Positions 43,629 through 51,466 of a stretch of DNA of 54,168 bases are shown here, in pieces. The notes under the pieces are model-generated. The model made no database searches and was not told where the DNA came from. It saw nothing but the letters and a program-made list of their open reading frames with translations. Origin of the DNA: Bordetella parapertussis (lineage in GTDB: Bacteria > Pseudomonadota > Gammaproteobacteria > Burkholderiales > Burkholderiaceae_B). The translations under genes and the position numbers were made by a program. Every line of letters starts with the position of its first letter. Position 1 is the stretch's first letter. The stretch covers positions 1 through 54,168 of the forward strand of contig CAMBZR010000014.1 in assembly GCA_945872285.1 (NCBI GenBank), in the 5' to 3' direction.

Positions 43629-44411
43629 ATGAGCAAAAATACAATTCTCACAGAGCAAGACGGCGCCGCTTTTATCATCACGCTGAACATCCCTAAAAAA
43701 CGCAATGCCTTTAGCATTGAAATGATGCGTGAGATCGCCGAAGCTGCTCTCGAGGCTGAGAGCGATGCAAGCGTACGGGCCATCATCATCACCGGTGGCA
43801 AGCAATTTTTTTCCTCAGGTGCCGATTTAAACGAAGCCATGCAAATAAAATCTACCCGCGATGGCGTGAACTACATGAAGAATTGGGAACGCCTCAACGA
43901 TGTCATTGAAAAGCTAGACAAGCCCGTGCTTGCAGCAATCGAAGGGTTTTGCATGACAGGTGGTTTTGAATTTGTTTTGGCTTGTGATGTCCGTGTAGCA
44001 GGTAGTGGTGCGAGTTTTGCCCTCACCTCGTCCAAAATTGGCACCGTACCTGGTGCAGGCGGCACACAGCGCTTGCCTCGACTCATCGGCACGGGCAAAG
44101 CCTTAGACATTCTTTTTTCAGCCGAAGCTATTGATGCGCAAGAAGCCTATCGAGTCGGTATTGTCGAACGCTTAGTGCCCGCAGGCGAGGCGCTTTCCCA
44201 AGCTAAGGCGATGATCCGCGTCTATGAGCAGCGCGCGCCGCTCAGTTTGGCCTACGCCAAGCGTGCCGTTCGGGCAGGTGTTCAAATGGATCAAGCCTCA
44301 GCGATCGAGTTTGAACGCTTTCTTGTGACCGCGATTTACGGTACAGAAGATAAAAATGAAGGGATCGGCGCCTTTCTTGAGAAGCGCAATGCGATTTTTA
44401 AAGGCCGCTAG
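43629..44411 (+). CDS. crotonase-family protein in the liv operon
   Basis: A 260 aa crotonase. FSSGADLNEAM and IEGFCMTGGFEFVLACDVR form the oxyanion hole, and PGAGGTQRLPRLIG is well conserved. The first catalytic Glu position is Ser134 and the second is Asp160, so one of the two hydratase acids is lost and one is conservatively changed. It could be an enoyl-CoA isomerase or a hydratase with altered mechanism. It lies 46 bp after livG and 34 bp before the MmgE/PrpD gene. Confidence 0.82.
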   Translation: MSKNTILTEQDGAAFIITLNIPKKRNAFSIEMMREIAEAALEAESDASVRAIIITGGKQFFSSGADLNEAMQIKSTRDGVNYMKNWERLNDVIEKLDKPVLAAIEGFCMTGGFEFVLACDVRVAGSGASFALTSSKIGTVPGAGGTQRLPRLIGTGKALDILFSAEAIDAQEAYRVGIVERLVPAGEALSQAKAMIRVYEQRAPLSLAYAKRAVRAGVQMDQASAIEFERFLVTAIYGTEDKNEGIGAFLEKRNAIFKGR

Positions 44412-44445
44412 CGTTTAGTTTGCTGTATCTACTGGGCGCGCACTC

Positions 44446-45822
44446 ATGTCATCAAACGAAAACCTCTCCTTGCGCTTTGCTGAACAGCTGATCGCTCTGG
44501 GACGCTCGACGTTAAGCGCGCCAGACAGTGAGCAAATACGGCGCTTAATGCTTGATGCGCTCGGAGTCATGCTGCGCGGTAGCGGTTTGCCTTTATCGCT
44601 CAGCATGCGTGACTGGGCCAAACAATTTTCTCAAAGCGGTCAAGCACCCGTCGTGGCGGGTGGCTTCACAACTGCACCTGCTGTGGCAGCCCTCGTCAAT
44701 GCCACCGCTACGCATAGTTACGAACTCGACGATACGCACGACGCTTCGATGAGTCATCCAGGCTCAGTGGTAATTGCGACGGCGCTGGCGATGGTGGCAG
44801 GCACCTCAATCAGTCAGGCCAAACTGTTCTCGGCAATTGCAGCAGGCTACGAAACAATCGCACGAGTTGGTATGGCGGCCAATGCCTCACTCGTCATCAA
44901 AGCCGGCTTTCATCCGACCGCCTTATTTGGTCCGTTTGGCGCAGCAACGACTGCGGCAATTTTGCAAGATGTAGACGCGCCAACCCTCGCCTGTGCATGG
45001 GGGCATGTGCTGTCACTAACCGGTGGTTCGATGCAGTTTTCGGATGAAACGCAAGGCACTGAAATTAAGCGTCTGCATGCGGGTTACGCCGCGCAAAATG
45101 GAATTCTTGCTGCTGGTATGGCGTTCAGAGGAATCTCTGCACCCTCTAGAGCGCTTGATGGCAAGTACGGATTCTTGATCATGTATGGACACGATATTCG
45201 CTCGAAACATTTAGACTTCACTCTTAGCGACAGACTCCAAATACACGAAATCAGCATGAAGCCTTATTCTTGCTGCAGACTATTTCACTCTTTAATTGAC
45301 GCACTTGAACAGGCAACCAACGGCTTTAGTCTTGAGATCAAGGAAATCGCTCGCATTCAAATTGGCGGACCTGCGGTCTTACTTGAACAGCACATGCTTC
45401 GCAGGCCGACCTCGGTGATGGCGGCGCAATATAGCTTGCCTTACGCTGCGGCGGCAACACTTGCTTACGGCCCCTATCGCTTTGATGCATACGGCGATCC
45501 ATACCATCAAGATGCGGCCATTCTTAGCCTCGCGGATAAAATTGAAGCTCACCGTGACCTAACGATTGAAGCGACCTACCCCGAACACATGGGAGCCTCG
45601 GTCGAAATTTATCTAAACGATGGTTCTGTGCGTCAGGCACTGGTCATGGACAGCAAGGGAACTTCACGTTTTGCGCTGACCAATGAAGAGATCTTGAACA
45701 AGGCGAACAGCCTTGTTCAAGATCTGTACCCTCAATACGATATGGCTGGATCCTACCAAAAGATTTGGGCTGAAACACCGCGAGCAAGCAGTCAAATCTT
45801 GGTCGACCTGTTTAAGGGTTAA
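44446..45822 (+). CDS. MmgE/PrpD family protein
   Basis: A 458 aa MmgE/PrpD protein. HSYELDDTHDASMSHPGSVV, KRLHAGYAAQNGILAAGMA and MKPYSCCRLFHSLIDAL are diagnostic. The family includes 2-methylcitrate dehydratase, cis-aconitate decarboxylase and iminodisuccinate epimerase. No prpB/prpC genes are near, so methylcitrate dehydratase is not supported. It is last in the liv-crotonase transcription unit and converges on the BadI-like gene. Confidence 0.88.
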   Translation: MSSNENLSLRFAEQLIALGRSTLSAPDSEQIRRLMLDALGVMLRGSGLPLSLSMRDWAKQFSQSGQAPVVAGGFTTAPAVAALVNATATHSYELDDTHDASMSHPGSVVIATALAMVAGTSISQAKLFSAIAAGYETIARVGMAANASLVIKAGFHPTALFGPFGAATTAAILQDVDAPTLACAWGHVLSLTGGSMQFSDETQGTEIKRLHAGYAAQNGILAAGMAFRGISAPSRALDGKYGFLIMYGHDIRSKHLDFTLSDRLQIHEISMKPYSCCRLFHSLIDALEQATNGFSLEIKEIARIQIGGPAVLLEQHMLRRPTSVMAAQYSLPYAAAATLAYGPYRFDAYGDPYHQDAAILSLADKIEAHRDLTIEATYPEHMGASVEIYLNDGSVRQALVMDSKGTSRFALTNEEILNKANSLVQDLYPQYDMAGSYQKIWAETPRASSQILVDLFKG

Positions 45823-45944
45823 CCATATTTGCCCCTTTGATGGCTGTGTTGTTCAGTTACGCTAGTTTGATAGCGTCTTTTGCTTGGGGGACGAGAGGTC
45901 TTCAGACGCCGCGCCTTGAGAGCACAGCGTCTTCGCTAAAACCG

Positions 45945-46736
45945 CTACTTTTGATGATCTCGAAAACGAGGTTTGCGTTTTTCACGGAAAGCGTTGCCGC
46001 CTTCTTTTGCCTCGTCGGTACCATAAAACAGTGAGACCGCCTGAAATCCTAAATTCGCAATGCCCTTGATATTGTCACTGTCAGCATTGAACGAACGTTT
46101 TGCAATGGCGATTGCTGTGGGACTCATCTGCATGATCTCTGCACACCATTTATCGACTTCTGCATCCAACTCTGCATCAGGCACCACTTTGTTAATCAAA
46201 CCCATTGCCAGCGCTTCTGCCGCGCTGTAGCGACGACACAAATACCAAATTTCACGGGCTTTCTTTTCACCGACGATGCGTGACAAATAGGCCGTTCCAT
46301 AGCCAGGATCTACCGAGCCAACTTTAGGCCCAACTTGACCAAAGATAGCGGTGTCGGCAGCAAGGGTTAAATCGCAAATCGTCACAAGCACATTGCCACC
46401 ACCAATCGCATAGCCGCGCACTTTTGCAATGACTGGTTTAGGCACATCGCGTATCGCAGCATGCAGTGCCTCAACTGGCACGCCTAACGTGCCGTGGCCA
46501 GCACGGGTTGATTTTTTATCACTCGAGTCACCACCCACCCCGAAAGCGCGGCCAACACCAGTCAAGACAATCACACCAATCTCTTTATTCCAGCCAGCCC
46601 GATGCAGCGCATGGGTGACTTCTTCGTATGTGCCCAGACGAAAAGCATTCAGAACGTCAGGACGATTAAAAGTGATTGTTGCAACACCATCCTTTTCTTG
46701 ATAAAGGATATCAAGGTATTCACGGTCTTCGCTCAT
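45945..46736 (-). CDS. BadI-like 2-ketocyclohexanecarboxyl-CoA hydrolase
   Basis: A 263 aa crotonase of the MenB/BadI branch. AFGVGGDSSDKK, RGYAIGGGNVLVTICDL and FGQVGPKVGSVDPGYG match BadI of Rhodopseudomonas more closely, as I recall it, than MenB. Ser141 and Asp143 match the catalytic MenB/BadI residues, and Gly136 marks the bicarbonate-dependent type. No men genes are present, so a BadI-type ring-opening hydrolysis (2-ketocyclohexanecarboxyl-CoA to pimelyl-CoA or an analogue) is favoured. ATG 46736 follows CGGAGATTG. It follows OYE paralogue 1 on the minus strand. Confidence 0.75.
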   Translation of the reverse strand: MSEDREYLDILYQEKDGVATITFNRPDVLNAFRLGTYEEVTHALHRAGWNKEIGVIVLTGVGRAFGVGGDSSDKKSTRAGHGTLGVPVEALHAAIRDVPKPVIAKVRGYAIGGGNVLVTICDLTLAADTAIFGQVGPKVGSVDPGYGTAYLSRIVGEKKAREIWYLCRRYSAAEALAMGLINKVVPDAELDAEVDKWCAEIMQMSPTAIAIAKRSFNADSDNIKGIANLGFQAVSLFYGTDEAKEGGNAFREKRKPRFRDHQK

Positions 46737-46837
46737 GACTATCAATCTCCGAACATTAATAATGTTTCTTAAAGTTATCTAAATTGGAAAAGCTACTTAC
46801 CTGCTACGGGCCAATTGGCGACCCGCCTCAAGCAAGC

Positions 46838-47947
46838 TTACATATTGCGCGCCGGTCGTAAAAAGTCACCACCTTGCATAGACGGATGCGAACGCTCGTA
46901 TTGCTTGGGGTAGAAAAACTCTTCACCTAGCTCGACTGCCGCATGCCAAGGCCAGCGTGGGTCATATAACATTCGTCGACCCAAGGCCACCATGTCCGCT
47001 TGACCACTTTGCAAAATATTCTCAGCTTGCTGAGCTTCAGTAATTAAGCCGACTGCCACGGTAAACATCCCAGTTGCGGCTTTGATTTGCTCCGCAAATG
47101 GCACTTGATATCCAGGCACTGGCTTAATCCTTTGCTCAGGTACAGCGCCACCACTCGATGCCGTCACGTAATCGCAGCCTAAAGCCTGCAAGGCTTTCGT
47201 AAAGGCAATGCTGTCTTCGATCTGCCAGCCACCGGGCGCCCAATCCACAGCGGAAATCCGCACCCCAAGCGGTTTGTGAGCGGGCCACGCAGCACGAATC
47301 GCCTTAAAGACTTCTAGCGGAAATCTCATCCGGTTTTCAAGACTTCCACCGTAGCGATCTGTGCGTTGATTGGTGAGAGGCGACAAAAAATTGTGCAACA
47401 AATAGCCATGCGCGCCATGCAGTTCAAGCAACTCAATACCCAAACGATCTGATCGTTTTGTCGCGTCAACATAATCTTGAGTAATCTGTTTGATATCTGC
47501 GTCATCCAGTGCCTTAGGCATGGTGCGCTCCGGATACGGCAAAGGTGAGGCGCCTAAGGGTATCCATCCGCCCTGATCGACCGGAATCGCTAACTGCTTT
47601 TCCCAAGCCACAGTCACAGAGCCTTTACGCCCGCTATGCCAAAGCTGCAAACCAATACGAGCCCCACCCTCTTTGCGACAGAACTCAACAATCGGCGCGA
47701 GCGCGGCTTCGTTTGCGTCTGACCACAAGCCCAAATCGCGCGAGCTTAAACGCGCCTCTGGGTTGACCGCAGTAGCTTCAATCACCAGCAAACCCGCACC
47801 CGAAACCGCCATCGTCCCTAAGTGCATGAAGTGCCAGTTGCTCGCGCAACCGTCGTTTGCAGAGTATTGTCCCATTGGCGATACCATAATCCGATTCGGT
47901 ATCTCAAGGTCGCGTAGCTTGAAGGATGAAAATAACTTAGACGACAT
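46838..47947 (-). CDS. Old Yellow Enzyme-family oxidoreductase, paralogue 1
   Basis: A 369 aa YqjM/OYE-like FMN enzyme (NADH:flavin oxidoreductase/enoate reductase). SPMGQYSA has Gly26 where YqjM has the active-site Cys26. His177 and His180 (LHGAHGYLLH) are the usual substrate-binding pair. QLWHSGRKG and YGGSLENRMRFPLEV are complete. ATG 47947 follows AGGAGATTGAAC. It starts opposite paralogue 2 (237-bp divergent gap) and is followed by the BadI-like gene. It may reduce or isomerise cyclic enones. Confidence 0.88.
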   Translation of the reverse strand: MSSKLFSSFKLRDLEIPNRIMVSPMGQYSANDGCASNWHFMHLGTMAVSGAGLLVIEATAVNPEARLSSRDLGLWSDANEAALAPIVEFCRKEGGARIGLQLWHSGRKGSVTVAWEKQLAIPVDQGGWIPLGASPLPYPERTMPKALDDADIKQITQDYVDATKRSDRLGIELLELHGAHGYLLHNFLSPLTNQRTDRYGGSLENRMRFPLEVFKAIRAAWPAHKPLGVRISAVDWAPGGWQIEDSIAFTKALQALGCDYVTASSGGAVPEQRIKPVPGYQVPFAEQIKAATGMFTVAVGLITEAQQAENILQSGQADMVALGRRMLYDPRWPWHAAVELGEEFFYPKQYERSHPSMQGGDFLRPARNM

Positions 47948-48045
47948 GTTCAATCTCCTGAAGGATTGTCACACGACGCAAATATCAGTCAGCTACCTAA
48001 ATCGCGAATGGTAGCCAACAGGCGAATCAATCCCGTTTAGTGGTC

Positions 48046-48098
48046 TTGATTGTTTGTCTCGTGTTAACTTTATATTTATGTAGCATAGGTTATCACAA
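48046..48098. promoter_or_regulatory. overlapping divergent promoters between the OYE genes
   Basis: Plus strand: TTGATT (48046-48051) with TTTATA (48069-48074) after 17 nt, or TATATT (48071-48076). Minus strand: TTGTGA (48098-48093), 18 nt, TATAAA (48074-48069). The two -10 regions share the same bases, so the promoters would compete. Read by eye. Confidence 0.35.
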
Positions 48099-48184
48099 AG
48101 GCATAGTTAGCAGAATGTGTTTTATGATTAAGGTCGTAGGTTTAGGTTCGATCACAAAATCCGAGGCAATACCTAAGAGTCTGC

Positions 48185-49300
48185 ATGAACAGCCAATTAT
48201 TCTCTGCGTTCAAATTGCGCGACCTACACCTAGACAATAGAATTGTGGTCTCGCCGATGTGTCAATACAGCGCCGAAGAAGGTAGCGCCACCGATTGGCA
48301 CCTGATGCATATTGGAAAATTCGCGGTTTCAGGCGTGGGTCTCGTGATCTTAGAAGCTGCGCACGTCGAACCAAGAGGTCGTATCACTCATGGTTGCCTC
48401 GGCCTCTATTCAGACGATAACGAGCAGGCGCTTAAACGCGTGATTTCTTTTTGTCATAAGCATAGCGAAACCGCAATCGGCATTCAGTTGTCGCACGCTG
48501 GGCGAAAAGGCTCTGCATCCTTGCCCTGGGTCAAACGCGGTACCGCGCTCACTGAAACACAAGGCGCGTGGCAAACCATCGCCCCTTCAGCTGTAGCCCA
48601 AACCCAAGAGTGGCCAACCCCTCAACCGATGACCGAGGCAGATTTTCAGACGGTACGCGCAGCGCATGTTCAAGCCGTCGTACGTGCAGCACGTATTGGC
48701 ATTGAGCTTATCGAAGTCAACATCGCTCATGGGTATCTCTTGCATAGTTTTTTGTCTCCTCTTTCTAATCGACGCACCGATCGGTTTGGCGGGTCACTAG
48801 AAAACCGAATGCGCTTCCCGCTTGAGGTATTTGGTGCAATGCGCCAGGCGTGGCCGACCCAGCTTCCAATGGGTGCGCGGATCACTGCTACAGACTGGAT
48901 AACGGGCGGCTGGACAACTGAAGATGCGCAAATCTTTTCAAGTCGACTCAAAGACCTAGGTTGCGATTTTATTACCGCCTCAAGCGGGGGAACCTCTGCG
49001 CAACAACAAGTACCGCTTTACCCCGGCCATCAAGTCGAGTTTGCTGCTGGTATTCGCAAAGCGGTCTCTGTCCCGACAATGGCGGTTGGCATGCTCTATG
49101 ACCCCCAGAAAGCTGAAGACATTATCGTTTCGGGCGCGGCTGATTTCGTCGCCCTCGCACGTGGCATGCTATTTGACCCTCACTGGGTTTGGTATGCAGC
49201 CTCCGTCTTACAGGCACAAGTCAAACATCCCGTGCAGTACCTGCGCGGCTATCGTTCTGAATGGTTGCGGCAGATGCGTCGTGGTGACCAAACACCCTGA
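48185..49300 (+). CDS. Old Yellow Enzyme-family oxidoreductase, paralogue 2
   Basis: A 371 aa YqjM/OYE-like FMN enzyme. SPMCQYSA keeps Cys26, but the His pair is Asn179 and His182 (VNIAHGYLLH), like the HN type of classical OYE but in reversed order. QLSHAGRKG and FGGSLENRMRFPLEV are complete. The active-site change is reciprocal to paralogue 1, so the two may act on different intermediates. It overlaps the convergent CoA-transferase gene by 80 bp. Confidence 0.88.
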   Translation: MNSQLFSAFKLRDLHLDNRIVVSPMCQYSAEEGSATDWHLMHIGKFAVSGVGLVILEAAHVEPRGRITHGCLGLYSDDNEQALKRVISFCHKHSETAIGIQLSHAGRKGSASLPWVKRGTALTETQGAWQTIAPSAVAQTQEWPTPQPMTEADFQTVRAAHVQAVVRAARIGIELIEVNIAHGYLLHSFLSPLSNRRTDRFGGSLENRMRFPLEVFGAMRQAWPTQLPMGARITATDWITGGWTTEDAQIFSSRLKDLGCDFITASSGGTSAQQQVPLYPGHQVEFAAGIRKAVSVPTMAVGMLYDPQKAEDIIVSGAADFVALARGMLFDPHWVWYAASVLQAQVKHPVQYLRGYRSEWLRQMRRGDQTP

Positions 49301-51413
49301 GGTTATCTTGCCCAACTTGACCTGGTACGCGATAGCTTTGTGCTGGCGTCAATTGCAGCCTATAAGGGCTATTGATTAAGGGCCAAAACGTGCCGTCCTG
49401 AGCGCGACCAACCCCCAAACATCTCGCCTTAAAATGTTCATGCGCCAACACCTCAGTCAACGAGTGCACTTGCGTGCTCACCAGATTTTCGCTTGAACAA
49501 ATCGACAAAAGCTCTTTAACTGTCAAAGAGGTCACAAACGCTTGCTTCTGAATTTCAACATGAGTGCTAAGAGCCCACTGTTGCAAATCTTTGGCGGTGC
49601 CTTGTAACAGCGCAGAACCGTCAACGCACGACGCGATCAAATACGAAGTCGTGTTTTTTGAAGCAAACCACACTGGGTGGGTTGCCCAGACGCCCACATC
49701 CTGCATCGCAACATCAATTGATCCTCCTCGTTTTGTACGAGTCGAGGTTTGACGTAAGGCACAGAGAATCGCAAACAAGGCTACTTGTCCACCAAGAATA
49801 TCGGCGGCCGATATACCCGCCTTCATTGGCGTACCTGTTCGTCGTGTCAGATCCATTATCCCTGACATTGCTTGTGCCACTGTATCGAAGGCGGGTCGAT
49901 TCGGATAAGCTGAATCGGCCCCGAAGCCTGAAATTGCGCAGTGAATTAATGAGGGATTTAAAGACTCAAGCGATTGGGTTCGATTCACAATTCGACCTAA
50001 AGCGCCTGGACGCATATTTTCTACCAACACATCGCTTGAACCCAACAATGCACAAAACTGCGCAACACCTTCTTTCGATTTTAAGTCTAGTGTGACAGTC
50101 AATTTATCGCTATTGCTAAGCGCAAAAAAATAACCCATCGAACCCTGCCCTGGCGCCCACTCTCTTGAAGCATCGCCTTCAAGCGGCTCGACTTTAATCA
50201 CTTCAGCACCAAGAGAGGCCAGATTTTTACATACCAAGGGCGCGGTTGTGTACTGACCGACTTCGACTACGCGCAGGCCCGCGAGCGGGAGTTCTCGTTT
50301 TGGATTTGAGTCTGTCGTGGTCCGCTCGTGTGCTTTTAATGCTAATTCAGACTCGGTCGTGAACTCACTTAACGTCTGCTTAAAGGGCACCCCAGGCAAC
50401 CAGTTCGACCTGTCTTGCTGTCCACTCGGGGTTTGAATCATCTTTCGATGTTGTACGTTCGGATCAAGAGTTAATTTATCGATCGCCTGAATGGGCCCGG
50501 CCGGGATATCAGAAGTTTCGCAAATCGCAAGGCACTCAGCCGTGGTCAATTGGCTTGTCCATATCGACAAGATTTGATCAAGCTCATCGACGCAACGTAC
50601 ACGGTCATTCAGGGTGGCATAACGGGTGTTCACTACAAGCGCCGGATCAATCGCCTGGGCGAGTCTGAGCCATTGTTCATTTGAGACCGTACACACCAAA
50701 ATCCACCCATCTTTTGTAGCGTAAGCGTTCCAAGGTGCGCTTAGAGGATGTCGATTCCCAATGCGTGATACCGCATGACCAGCAAACGCCTTGGGTAAGA
50801 ATGTCATCAACGCGTTAACAGCGGTGTCGTATAACGAAACTTCGATTGCCTGCCCCTCACCAGACCGATCGCGCGCGTGAAGCGCAGCGAGCACAGCCAC
50901 CGAACCATAAAGCGCGGCAGAAACCTCTGCAAAGGGAAACCCGACAGGCTCTGGGATTTGCCCAGACGCACCAGTCGTATCAATCAAGCCGCAGAGTGCC
51001 TGAATCTGTAGATCAGAAAAAGCAACACCGGCTAACGGCCCAAAAGAGCCCGTCGCTGTGATGTCCAACACAATCAGACCCTTTGCCGTCGCTTTAGCTT
51101 GTTGCGCCGCGGCGGCGACCCATGCAGGATCCACATCTGAAGACAGCACAAGGATGTCAGCCTCTAGCGCCTGCGTTTGAAACTGCTCAAACGTCACTAC
51201 CTCAGATGCATATTGTTTGCCGACTAAATACCGTTCGTCGGCTTGCCATTTTTCAATTAAGCGCTCGTCAGTCTTGATCACCGAGACCTCGGCGCCTACA
51301 TCTCTGAGTAACCCTCCACAGATTGCAACAGCAATGCGATTACCGACTTCTAATACTTTTATTTTTTTAAGCAAGTGGGTGTCTTTCACCACAAGAGTCT
51401 CCGCAAAATGCAT
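49221..51413 (-). CDS. tandem-domain family III CoA-transferase 1
   Basis: A 730 aa protein with two CaiB/BaiF domains. The N-half (about 15-345: KIKVLEVGNRIAVAICGGLL, FSDLQIQALCGLI) has Glu163 where the catalytic Asp is expected (FPFAEVSAALYG). The C-half (about 376-700: LPLAGLRVVEVGQYTTAP, LGAEVIKVEPLEGD) keeps Asp538 (ISAADILGGQ). Ordinary members are about 400 aa with one domain that dimerises. GTG 51392 after GCGGAGACTCTT is an alternative start. Its C-terminal 26 residues overlap the end of OYE paralogue 2. Confidence 0.85.
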   Translation of the reverse strand: MHFAETLVVKDTHLLKKIKVLEVGNRIAVAICGGLLRDVGAEVSVIKTDERLIEKWQADERYLVGKQYASEVVTFEQFQTQALEADILVLSSDVDPAWVAAAAQQAKATAKGLIVLDITATGSFGPLAGVAFSDLQIQALCGLIDTTGASGQIPEPVGFPFAEVSAALYGSVAVLAALHARDRSGEGQAIEVSLYDTAVNALMTFLPKAFAGHAVSRIGNRHPLSAPWNAYATKDGWILVCTVSNEQWLRLAQAIDPALVVNTRYATLNDRVRCVDELDQILSIWTSQLTTAECLAICETSDIPAGPIQAIDKLTLDPNVQHRKMIQTPSGQQDRSNWLPGVPFKQTLSEFTTESELALKAHERTTTDSNPKRELPLAGLRVVEVGQYTTAPLVCKNLASLGAEVIKVEPLEGDASREWAPGQGSMGYFFALSNSDKLTVTLDLKSKEGVAQFCALLGSSDVLVENMRPGALGRIVNRTQSLESLNPSLIHCAISGFGADSAYPNRPAFDTVAQAMSGIMDLTRRTGTPMKAGISAADILGGQVALFAILCALRQTSTRTKRGGSIDVAMQDVGVWATHPVWFASKNTTSYLIASCVDGSALLQGTAKDLQQWALSTHVEIQKQAFVTSLTVKELLSICSSENLVSTQVHSLTEVLAHEHFKARCLGVGRAQDGTFWPLINSPYRLQLTPAQSYRVPGQVGQDNLRVFGHHDASAATIQNDSRAGTARDV

Positions 51414-51436
51414 GCCCAGTATCCACTGGCTTGAGC

Positions 51437-51451
51437 GTGTTACGGTAACAC
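51437..51451. promoter_or_regulatory. 15-bp perfect palindrome between the CoA-transferase genes
   Basis: GTGTTAC (51437-51443), G, GTAACAC (51445-51451). It lies in the 53-bp gap between the two tandem CoA-transferase genes. It may be an operator or, as RNA, a hairpin controlling translation or processing of the downstream gene. Confidence 0.5.
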
Positions 51452-51466
51452 TTTAGTACCGTCACG

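Noticed and set aside
44446..45822. 2-methylcitrate dehydratase PrpD
   Set aside because: prpB, prpC and prpR are absent and the gene follows an ABC importer and crotonase.
45945..46736. MenB (menaquinone synthesis) as the name
   Set aside because: No other men genes nearby and the SVDPGYG and acid-catabolism context fit BadI better, though MenB cannot be fully excluded.
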